Positions 7,161-14,101 of a stretch of 18,975 nt of DNA are shown here, piece after piece (the stretch's first letter is position 1; each line of letters opens with the position of its first letter). The position numbers were made by a program, and so were the translations under genes. Below the pieces are notes generated by a model that worked only from the letters and a program-made list of their open reading frames with translations, had not been told where the DNA came from and ran no database searches. The DNA is from CAYOZL01 sp964408435 (GTDB taxonomy: Bacteria; Bdellovibrionota_C; UBA2361; SZUA-149; CAYOZL01), in assembly GCA_964408435.1 (NCBI GenBank), contig CAYOZL010000046.1, forward strand, positions 1 through 18,975, written 5' to 3'.

Positions 7161-10100
7161 TCTCTTGCAGCTTTAAAAGCTAGAATCCAAGGGCTAATTT
7201 CAAACTCCTTATCTGCAGTATATGCCCAGTTCCATGAAAATATACTTCTTTCTAAATGTGGCATCATAGCTAAATGCCTTCCATCTTTACTAACTATTGC
7301 TGCAGCATTGTGAACTGAGCCATTTGGATTAAGTGGATAATTTTGAGAGACATATTTAAGTGGTAAATCGTAATGCTCTTCAGGGATATTAAACTTCCCT
7401 TCCCCATGAGCCACCCAAATTCCTAACTGAGAGCCAACTAAAGGATTAAGCATAATACTCGCTGACTCTTCTACTTTTACTGCAAGAAAAGAACTTTCAA
7501 ATTTTCTAGAATCATTATGCTCCATTAATACTTCTTTACCATTTGGAGTTTTAAAAATTCCCAGTGCTGTCATTAACTGACAACCATTACAAACTCCTAA
7601 ACTTAAAGTATCTTCCCTTTTATAGAAATTATCTAAAGCTTTTTTTGCCCTTTCGTTATATTTAAATGCCGCTGCCCAACCTCTTGCTGCTCCTAGTACA
7701 TCACTATTAGAAAAGCCTCCAGGAAAAACTAGAAAGCTAACATCTTCTAAGGTTTCATCACCGTTTACAAGGTCAACCATAGTAATGTCTTTAACTTTAA
7801 AACCTGCAGCATAAAGAGCAAATGCCATCTCTCTATCACCATTAGTTCCTTTTTCTCTAAGTATTGCTGCTGTTACTTTTCTATCCCCTTCTTTGATATT
7901 ACTGCCAAGTAACAACTCTTTTCTGCTTCCAGAAAAATCTTCAGGAAAATTAAACTCTAAAGGCTTATAATCAAAATTCTCAAATCTTTGCTTCGCTAAC
8001 TCTTTAACTGTTTGTCTACATTCAAGCTCATAAGAAGGTAAAAACCATTGTCTTCTTAAATCAGAAACTGCTGATTTTAAACTAAGCTCATTAGTTCTAA
8101 TTTCAAACTGCTTTCCAGACATCACAGCTATTTTTTTTGCTTTTACCGCTAAAGATTTAGCCTTATTCATTACTTCTTGATAATCAGATTGATCAACTTG
8201 AATTAAAACACCAGGTTTTTCACAAAACATTTCTTCTATAGAATCTAGTGTAATACTTAAACCTCTATCGCCTGCAAATCCCATTTCTAAAAGAGCAGTA
8301 ATTAAACCACCACTTGAAATATCATGACCAGCCAGCACCAACTTAGACTTAATTAAATCCTGAACAAAATTAAAAGCTGTTTTAAATTTCTTTGAATCTT
8401 TAACATCTATAACATTTTTTCCAATGCTGGATTTAACTTGAGCTAAAGCACTCGCTGCTAAATGATTACTATTTTGAGATGAAAAATCTATTTGAATAAC
8501 AACAGAGTCTTTAACTGGTTTTAAGTCTGGTTTAATAATATTTGTAATATCATCACAAAGCGCCGAGGCTGACACCACTACTGTTCCAGGTGCTTTTATT
8601 GAATTCGATCCTTGATACTCTTGGTCATACTTCATAGTCATAGAAAGAGAATCTTTCCCTGTAGGAACTGCGATATCAAGCTCTTGGCAAAATAAACTTA
8701 AAGCCTCAACTGCATTATACAACCTAGCATTCTCTCCATCTTGTCCAGCAGGCCACATCCAATTTGCACTAAGCACTACTGAATCTAAACCTTGTTCAAG
8801 TGGTGCCCAAACAATATTTGTTAAAGCTTCAGCAACACTTATTCTTGAACCCGCTCTTTCATCAATTAAACCTACTACTGAGTTATGACCTATTGAAGTT
8901 GCAACTCCTTTATTACTTGTAAAATCAAGTGCACTGACTCCAACATTTGCTAGAGGTAATTGGAAAGGCCCAACTGTTTGCTGTGATGCTACTAAACCAG
9001 TAACGCTTCTATCCACTTTATTAGTTAACCAATCCTTACAAGCTACGGATTCAAGAGATAAAACTTCTTTAATTAAATCTAAAAGTTCTTTACCTGAACT
9101 AATATTTAATCTGATTTCTTCTAGATCTTTTTTTACAGTTGTATCAGTTAAAATAGTTTTTGGTGAACTACCAAATAAAACCGAAAGATCTAAATCTATT
9201 GGCTTTCTTCCATCGTCTCCAACAAAAACTACTCGCTTATCACCACTAATCTCGCCAACTTCATAAATTGGTGCTCTTTCTCTACTTGCTACCTTTTTTA
9301 TTAAAGCTAAATCATCTTTACTTATAATTAAGCCCATTCTTTCTTGGGATTCATTACAAATAATTTCTTTATCACTTAGAGTTTTATCGCCTAGTGGCAG
9401 TTTATCTATCACTACTCTTCCACCCTCAACTTCTAAAAGTTCAGTAAAACAATTTACATGTCCTCCTGCTCCGTGGTCATGAATAGAAATAATAGGATTA
9501 TCACTAAGCTCCCCAAATGCTCTAATCACATTATAAACTCTTTTTTGCATCTCAGGGTTAGCTCTTTGAACTGCATTAAGTTCTAAGGACTTAGAGAACT
9601 CTCCAGTATCAACAGAACTAACAGAACTCCCTGCCATACCAATTCTAAAATTCTCGCCACCCATCATCACTAGGCTATCATTTGCTTTAGGCTCTTTTTT
9701 TAATGCATTTTCTTCTAAGCCGTAACCAATACCACCAGCAAGCATTATTACTCTGTCGTATGCGTAAAAATCTTTTCCAACTTTTCCTTCAAAAGTTAAA
9801 AGCGAGCCACAAATTAAAGGTTGACCAAACTTATTACCAAAATCAGATGCACCATTAGATGCTTTAGTTAGAATTTGTGCAGGACTTTGATACTTCCAAT
9901 CTCTTTCTTTATTAACAGCTTCGTATCTTTTCTTTCCTAAACGTGGATAGGAGGTCATGTAAACTGCAGTTCCTGCTAATGGCATACTTCCAGTTCCTCC
10001 AGCCATTCTATCTCTAATTTCTCCACCACTACCTGTGGAAGCTCCAAAAAATGGCTCTACTGCAGTTGGAAAGTTATGAGTTTCAGCCTTTAGAGATACA

Positions 10101-10855
10101 ACAGAAGATTTCTTAGATACTCCAAATTCAGATGCTTTACCTAGCTCTTTCGGGCAAAAAAGTTCAATTTCCGTGCCTTTTAAAAAAGCGACATTATCTT
10201 TATATGCAGAAACTAAATTCCTAGGTGTTTTTTTAGCAGTGTCTTTAATCAAGGAGAATAAAGACTTTTCTTTAGTCTCACCATCAATTACAAACTCACC
10301 ATTAAAAATTTTATGTCTACAATGTTCTGAGTTTATCTGCGCAAAACTATAAATCTCAACATCAGTTAAATTTCTTCCAACTTTTTCAGATGCTTGTTTT
10401 AGGTAGGATATTTCTTCTTTTGATAATGCTAAGCCACTTTCTTTATTTAATTTCTCTATATCCTCTACTAGAAAAAAATCTTCTCTATCTTCATTAACAT
10501 CCAAACTACTAGAATCTAAATGTTCATATTGCTGCTCTAGCATTGGATCGAAAACAGTATCCGCTCTAAATCTTTCTACTCTTTTAACATAATTAATTCC
10601 TGCATTTAAAAATATCTCACAGGAATTTGAAGACCAAGGTGTTACAGATTCTTTTCTTGTCCCAACAAATGGTCCCTTAAGGCTTTCTGCTTTAACTAGT
10701 TTTGCTTCTAGTAACCACTCTATTGTTTCTAAATCATTCGAACTTATTTCTTCACATTCAGCTTGTAATAAAAAACTGTGCTGTGATGTTTCTCCTGCTG
10801 ATGCTTTTGTTGATGAGAAAATAAAACTATTTACTTCTTTTCGAATAGTGCCCAT
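7148..10855 (-). CDS. purL: Phosphoribosylformylglycinamidine synthase, single-chain large form
   Basis: This 1235-residue enzyme makes FGAM from FGAR, ATP and glutamine, the fourth step of purine synthesis. It is the fused large form (E. coli PurL is about 1295 residues). Residues 1-140 are the PurS-like N-terminal region with TPWSSNSCEI. Next come NSEHCRHKIFNGEF (175-188), KAETHNFPTAVEPFFG (256-271) and GASTGSGGEIRDR (271-283) of the ATP/FGAR-binding PurM-like halves. The C-terminal glutamine amidotransferase domain (about 990 to the end) has VFPGGFSNSDVLG, nucleophile Cys1089 in GVCNGCQ, HGEGKF, and catalytic His1200 and Glu1202 in MMPHLER. All expected catalytic residues are present. The ATG lies 25 bases inside the upstream membrane-protein gene and the stop lies inside mltG, so translation is probably coupled on both sides. 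No purine riboswitch or PurR-like operator was recognised upstream of the operon. Confidence 0.97.
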   Translation of the reverse strand: MGTIRKEVNSFIFSSTKASAGETSQHSFLLQAECEEISSNDLETIEWLLEAKLVKAESLKGPFVGTRKESVTPWSSNSCEIFLNAGINYVKRVERFRADTVFDPMLEQQYEHLDSSSLDVNEDREDFFLVEDIEKLNKESGLALSKEEISYLKQASEKVGRNLTDVEIYSFAQINSEHCRHKIFNGEFVIDGETKEKSLFSLIKDTAKKTPRNLVSAYKDNVAFLKGTEIELFCPKELGKASEFGVSKKSSVVSLKAETHNFPTAVEPFFGASTGSGGEIRDRMAGGTGSMPLAGTAVYMTSYPRLGKKRYEAVNKERDWKYQSPAQILTKASNGASDFGNKFGQPLICGSLLTFEGKVGKDFYAYDRVIMLAGGIGYGLEENALKKEPKANDSLVMMGGENFRIGMAGSSVSSVDTGEFSKSLELNAVQRANPEMQKRVYNVIRAFGELSDNPIISIHDHGAGGHVNCFTELLEVEGGRVVIDKLPLGDKTLSDKEIICNESQERMGLIISKDDLALIKKVASRERAPIYEVGEISGDKRVVFVGDDGRKPIDLDLSVLFGSSPKTILTDTTVKKDLEEIRLNISSGKELLDLIKEVLSLESVACKDWLTNKVDRSVTGLVASQQTVGPFQLPLANVGVSALDFTSNKGVATSIGHNSVVGLIDERAGSRISVAEALTNIVWAPLEQGLDSVVLSANWMWPAGQDGENARLYNAVEALSLFCQELDIAVPTGKDSLSMTMKYDQEYQGSNSIKAPGTVVVSASALCDDITNIIKPDLKPVKDSVVIQIDFSSQNSNHLAASALAQVKSSIGKNVIDVKDSKKFKTAFNFVQDLIKSKLVLAGHDISSGGLITALLEMGFAGDRGLSITLDSIEEMFCEKPGVLIQVDQSDYQEVMNKAKSLAVKAKKIAVMSGKQFEIRTNELSLKSAVSDLRRQWFLPSYELECRQTVKELAKQRFENFDYKPLEFNFPEDFSGSRKELLLGSNIKEGDRKVTAAILREKGTNGDREMAFALYAAGFKVKDITMVDLVNGDETLEDVSFLVFPGGFSNSDVLGAARGWAAAFKYNERAKKALDNFYKREDTLSLGVCNGCQLMTALGIFKTPNGKEVLMEHNDSRKFESSFLAVKVEESASIMLNPLVGSQLGIWVAHGEGKFNIPEEHYDLPLKYVSQNYPLNPNGSVHNAAAIVSKDGRHLAMMPHLERSIFSWNWAYTADKEFEISPWILAFKAAREWIE

Positions 10856-12252
10856 GAAAAATTTTGATCTTGTTCGTTATTAATATGCATCCAATTTGAA
10901 TCTCTTTTAAGCAAAGTAAAAAGAGGATCTGAAACCCGACAAATTACGCTTTTTGGTGCTAAAAAGTCAAAAAATTTAATAAAATAAGGGTGCAATGTCT
11001 TAGATAAGAAATCTACTCTAGCGTGCTTTAAATCTACTGATTGAAAAGTGTTTAATACCACGTCCTTAGAACGATCTGATAATTTATACATTAAGTATGA
11101 GCCAGAAAAAGTATCATGATAAAGGGGCAACTTAAGACCCCTATGTAAAGCCAAATCAATTACCCTATTCGGTAGAAGTGCTTTTGAAACTGGATAGTTT
11201 ATTTTCGGTTTAATACCTACAAATGAAATTGCAATTAAAACCCAAATTATTCCAATAGATGATATCTTTTGAAATCTAGTTTTAAGTAAAGTTACAGCAT
11301 GCTTTAACTCTGCATCATAATCTTTCCACATATATGCAATGACTATGCAGTTAGTAAATAAGGCTAGCGATAATGCTACATTAAAACCTAGCGCTAAAAG
11401 ATTTAATAAACTTGCAAATAAAATTAAATTTTTATTTATATTTTCACCTGAATTGCGTGACTTACCTGAGATCACTACTGCTAAAACCCAACTTAAAATT
11501 AAAAAAGCAAATCTAAAATCGTAAATACTAGCAGGAGAACTTTGCAGCAAAACTGCATGCGAGAAACTGCTGATAAAATGTTTTAAATTAGTTAATAAAT
11601 TAAGCCCAAAATAAGGTGGTAAAAGAATTGGTAGAATACAGGCAATTACTGTCTTTTTATTGCTTTTAAAAGAAGTGCTATTAACAAAAAACAAAGCAGA
11701 AACTACAAAGATAAAACTAATTGATTGAGTATTATAAAGGATGTAACAAAGTAAAAAGTAAAGCGCGTATCTATTTCTAGAGCTATTAAATTCAGTTAAT
11801 AATATACAAAAAATCGGCAAACTTAAATAAACTGGACTCAAGTCTGCACTAACAAAGAAACCACAACAAGCAAAGATAGATAAAGCACAGGCAAAAAAAT
11901 CATCTTTACTTAGCTTTAAAAACAGCTTGCTGCTAAAATACAAAGAGGATAGCACCAATAGTATTTTTAATGAGATTAAACCTTTTGCAGAGAAATTAGT
12001 TTCAATAAAAGATATAAGAATTTCAAAAATCCAATTAGGATCATACCATGCAGAACTCAATGAATGCTCAGAAGATAAAAAATAAGAAGTAGGAAACTCA
12101 AATTTTTCTAAGATCCAATGCCCTCTATGTAAATATTCAAAGAAATAAGAGTGATAAATACTACTACATAGCTGACTAGCTACAGATAGAAATAAGAAAA
12201 TCTTGAGCATACCGATACTCATAGAATTCCAATGTTTTTTGTTTTCACTCAT
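10831..12252 (-). CDS. Polytopic membrane protein, GT-C glycosyltransferase-like architecture
   Basis: This 473-residue protein has an N-terminal helix (about 12-32), a loop of about 55 residues, eight or so further hydrophobic helices between 90 and 350, and a soluble C-terminal part of about 120 residues. The first loop (HRGHWILEKFEFP, then SAWYDPNWIFEILISFI) resembles the acidic/aromatic first extracytoplasmic loop of GT-C-type (PMT-like) membrane proteins. The C-terminal region (GSYLMYKLSDRSKDVVLN, then CRVSDPLFTLLKRDSNWMHI) resembles the tail pattern of hypothetical polytopic proteins of that kind. No catalytic acidic motif can be assigned with certainty, so transferase activity is unproven. 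It is the first gene of the operon; the purL start lies inside its last codons. The start ATG at 12252 follows a promoter-like sequence at 12282-12309. Confidence 0.6.
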   Translation of the reverse strand: MSENKKHWNSMSIGMLKIFLFLSVASQLCSSIYHSYFFEYLHRGHWILEKFEFPTSYFLSSEHSLSSAWYDPNWIFEILISFIETNFSAKGLISLKILLVLSSLYFSSKLFLKLSKDDFFACALSIFACCGFFVSADLSPVYLSLPIFCILLTEFNSSRNRYALYFLLCYILYNTQSISFIFVVSALFFVNSTSFKSNKKTVIACILPILLPPYFGLNLLTNLKHFISSFSHAVLLQSSPASIYDFRFAFLILSWVLAVVISGKSRNSGENINKNLILFASLLNLLALGFNVALSLALFTNCIVIAYMWKDYDAELKHAVTLLKTRFQKISSIGIIWVLIAISFVGIKPKINYPVSKALLPNRVIDLALHRGLKLPLYHDTFSGSYLMYKLSDRSKDVVLNTFQSVDLKHARVDFLSKTLHPYFIKFFDFLAPKSVICRVSDPLFTLLKRDSNWMHINNEQDQNFSWALFEKK

Positions 12253-12281
12253 AAAGTATAGGAGTTTATAATTTCAACGAT

Positions 12282-12309
12282 AGTATATTAAATTTATAAC
12301 TTATGAAAA
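12282..12309 (-). promoter_or_regulatory. Putative sigma-70-type promoter for the six-gene purL-mltG operon
   Basis: On the minus strand TTTTCA (12309-12304) and TATACT (12287-12282) are separated by 16 bases. TATACT is close to the TATAAT consensus and the -35 is a four-of-six match. Transcription would begin about 20-30 bases before the ATG at 12252. The -35 element lies inside the palindrome at 12296-12314, so a regulator bound there would block it. This is called by eye; no scoring was done. Confidence 0.45.
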
Positions 12310-12314
12310 GTTAT
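12296..12314. repeat. Palindrome overlapping the operon promoter (possible operator)
   Basis: ATAACTTATGAAAAGTTAT has perfect 7-base arms (ATAACTT and AAGTTAT) around a 5-base centre. It covers the -35 box and part of the spacer of the putative promoter of the six-gene operon. The symmetry and position are what a dimeric repressor site would look like; no matching regulator gene is in the window. Confidence 0.4.
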
Positions 12315-12353
12315 TTACTTAGCATTAACGCAAATCAACGCTATGAATTACGA

Positions 12354-12391
12354 TAAAAAGAGTATCTTTGTAGAAGCTCTTAAATGATACT
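12354..12391 (-). terminator. Weak intrinsic-terminator-like hairpin after the kinase gene
   Basis: Downstream of the kinase stop on the minus strand, AGTATC (12391-12386) can pair with GATACT (12366-12361), with three more TTT/AAA pairs inside after a bulge. The stem is followed by CTTTTTAT. The stem is AT-rich and the loop long, so this is a weak candidate, but its place at the end of the Tad/kinase cluster is right. Confidence 0.3.
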
Positions 12392-12412
12392 GGACTACTA
12401 CCCATTTTAACC

Positions 12413-13294
12413 TTAAATAGCTTCAAAGGCATTTACAACCTCTTGAAAACTTTGAAAACGATTCTCGGGATCTTTCTGAAGACATTTATCGATTATATCA
12501 ATAATGGCCTGAGAAATTCCACGCTGAGATAACAAGTGCAAGGGCGTTTTTTTATTAATAATATTGCTACTTGTCTCTTCTATACTCTCTCCTTTAAAAG
12601 GTTCTTTTTGCACTAGCAATTCAAAAAAAAGAATACCAAAAGAAAAAATACTTATCACAGTATCCATCCTGATACCTCTTAAATTCAAAAGTGCTTTGGC
12701 AATTTCAGGTGAGTAGTAAAGAGGAGTTCCTATTTTTTTAAGATCATCGAGAGTAAGACCAATCTCACAGCATGACTCTAAGTCGCAAACTACCAATTTT
12801 TCTTTACCAACAATAATATTTTCAGGTTTTATATCTAGGTAAGTTAGTCCCTTAAGTTCAATCAGACTAAAAATTTTTGCTAGTTGTATTGCCGTAGACA
12901 AAGCTCTTTCATAAGGCAAAATACTTCCATTAGCTTTAGATTCTGATAAAATTAGATCGAATAAAGTAGGGCCTTCTACAAAGTCAAGAATGAGGTAATG
13001 GTATTTAATTCGATCCCTAACATATATGCCAGAGCCATAAGAAATAGCAAAACTCTCTCCACTTAATCTCGAATATGCATTTCTTTCTCTTAGTAGATAA
13101 TCTTGATCTTCACCTTCTATCTCCTCACTAAGCTTAACTACAAAATCTGCAGAATCTTCCGCAGTACCTTGTGTTGCCTTCCAAACTTCTGAAACTGAAG
13201 AGTTTCTACCAACGCTTCTTTCGTGTAAAACATGATCTAAAGAATACTCAAGGCCATTTAGTGTTAGCACTTGACCCTTTTGGAAAAAGGACAT
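12413..13294 (-). CDS. Soluble Ser/Thr protein kinase (Hanks type, non-RD)
   Basis: This 293-residue single-domain kinase has no transmembrane helix or sensor domain. Present are the ATP-anchoring Lys54 (FVVKLSEE), helix-C Glu70 (RERNAY), catalytic Asp154, Lys156 and Asn159 in TYLDIKPENIIV, the metal-binding Asp171 in CDLES, the activation-segment end GTPLYYSPE (189-197), the SFG of the F helix and Arg279 (PENRF). Changed are the glycine loop (SVGRNSSVSEVWKA, few glycines), HRD to Y-L-D (so non-RD, activation-loop phosphorylation probably not needed) and DFG to D-L-E. Core catalytic residues remain, so activity is likely. The longer frame from a TTG at 13327 would add MRFFFIFWDRK from a poly-T stretch and is less likely than the ATG at 13294, which has GGGA upstream. 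It follows the Tad-like genes and may phosphorylate a partner read by the FHA protein (inference). Confidence 0.85.
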   Translation of the reverse strand: MSFFQKGQVLTLNGLEYSLDHVLHERSVGRNSSVSEVWKATQGTAEDSADFVVKLSEEIEGEDQDYLLRERNAYSRLSGESFAISYGSGIYVRDRIKYHYLILDFVEGPTLFDLILSESKANGSILPYERALSTAIQLAKIFSLIELKGLTYLDIKPENIIVGKEKLVVCDLESCCEIGLTLDDLKKIGTPLYYSPEIAKALLNLRGIRMDTVISIFSFGILFFELLVQKEPFKGESIEETSSNIINKKTPLHLLSQRGISQAIIDIIDKCLQKDPENRFQSFQEVVNAFEAI

Positions 13295-13302
13295 TTTTCG
13301 AT

Positions 13303-13341
13303 CCCAAAAAATGAAAAAAAAACGCAATTGGGCAACAGCCC
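13303..13341 (-). promoter_or_regulatory. Kinase-gene leader with two mutually exclusive hairpins
   Basis: On the minus strand GGGC-TGTT-GCCC (13341-13330) forms a small GC stem, followed after AATTGCG by nine T. The same CCC can instead pair in CCCAA (13332-13328) with TTGGG (13307-13303), which lies just before the ATG at 13294. The two stems cannot form together. The arrangement resembles a small attenuator or start-site switch, but both stems are only 4-5 pairs, so it is a hypothesis. Confidence 0.35.
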
Positions 13342-13359
13342 TGAATAAAGCTCAAAGCT

Positions 13360-13386
13360 ATTGTAATTTTTTTGATTGTAATTTTT
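13360..13386. repeat. Tandem direct repeat in the kinase promoter region
   Basis: ATTGTAATTTTT occurs at 13360-13371 and again at 13375-13386, a 15-base period separated by TTG. On the minus strand each copy contains TACAAT, a -10-like hexamer. The repeat could be two overlapping start signals or a regulator site, or low-complexity drift. Confidence 0.5.
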
Positions 13387-13402
13387 AAAAGAGCTAAATC
13401 AA
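13375..13402 (-). promoter_or_regulatory. Putative promoter for the kinase gene
   Basis: TTGATT (13402-13397) and TACAAT (13380-13375) are 16 bases apart on the minus strand, a reasonable sigma-70-type match. It lies between the tadE stop (13427) and the kinase start (13294), so the kinase may be transcribed separately as well as from the upstream cluster, with a leader of about 75 bases that includes the hairpins at 13303-13341. It was called by eye. Confidence 0.4.
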
Positions 13403-13426
13403 TAATACTGTAAACGAGTAAAAAAC

Positions 13427-14101
13427 TCAATAATCCCTTACCAGCTCTAACTCCTGAACTTGAATGCTATACAAACCACCCAATACAGATGTTAAGTAGC
13501 TAGAATTTACCCCAACAGGAATTGCTCTAACCTCTGCATATAATACATAGGAATTTTCTCTATAAACTTGTTGAGCATTTGAATTACTATAATTGATAAA
13601 TGCTGCAGGCTCTGCATACTTACTTAAACTAGAAGTAGAAACTAGTCTTTCACTAATAAAATCATTTTTATCTGCAAAACTTTTTAAAGTATTGCTCTCT
13701 GAAATACCACCAAGCTCAATATTAGAAACAACATTATAGCCAATAAAAGCACCTGTAGATGTGTCAATTTCAGCTTCATATAATGTAGTATTTACATAAT
13801 AATTATTTGAGTTTGGATATAAAGAGAATTGGTTATTTAAATTATTAAAAATTTCTTCTGCTACCTTAGTTGTAGTCTCAACACTGACTCCATGTTCTTT
13901 TGCAAACAGAGGGAGAGCATTTACTCCAGAGCGAAAAGCATCTTGAATCCCTGCTCTTTGTGTCAAACTTAGGCCTGCATCGATTGCTATAAAAAGAAAG
14001 AAAAGAGCAAGAGGAACAAATAATAACATTTCTAAAATGGCATTACCTTTCTCTAACTTAGCTACTTGCTTTTTGTTTAACTTCTTAACATCAATTATCA
14101 T
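13427..14101 (-). CDS. TadE-like pseudopilin
   Basis: This 224-residue protein has a short basic N-terminus, then KGNAILEMLLFVPLALFFLF (residues 18-37) with one transmembrane helix. The G-N-x-x-x-E pattern (Gly19, Glu24) followed by a Pro-containing hydrophobic helix is the TadE/TadF pseudopilin signature around the prepilin-peptidase site. The rest is a polar, Asn/Ser/Tyr-rich exported domain, as expected for a surface or periplasmic minor pilin. In the family such proteins assemble with Flp pili. The start overlaps the tadG-like stop by four bases, so translation is coupled. No flp, prepilin peptidase or secretin gene is in view, so whether it serves a pilus, a secretion machine or something else is open. 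The family call is fairly sure. Confidence 0.75.
   Translation of the reverse strand: MIIDVKKLNKKQVAKLEKGNAILEMLLFVPLALFFLFIAIDAGLSLTQRAGIQDAFRSGVNALPLFAKEHGVSVETTTKVAEEIFNNLNNQFSLYPNSNNYYVNTTLYEAEIDTSTGAFIGYNVVSNIELGGISESNTLKSFADKNDFISERLVSTSSLSKYAEPAAFINYSNSNAQQVYRENSYVLYAEVRAIPVGVNSSYLTSVLGGLYSIQVQELELVRDY

Noticed and set aside
11339..11524. Plus-strand frame of 61 codons inside the GT-C-like membrane gene
   Set aside because: It is antisense to coding sequence, with no motif and no ribosome-binding site.
13330..13341. GGGC-TGTT-GCCC with downstream T9 as an ordinary intrinsic terminator
   Set aside because: The stem has only four pairs and seven bases separate it from the T-run, so it is kept only as part of a possible leader switch.
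13248..13430. Small minus-strand frame from a TTG, about 60 codons, between tadE and the kinase gene
   Set aside because: It runs through the promoter-like and poly-T leader, overlaps the kinase start in another frame and has no family resemblance.
13427..13448. GAGT-TTTTTA-ACTC-like hairpin at the tadE stop as a terminator
   Set aside because: The stem is four pairs and no T-tract follows it.
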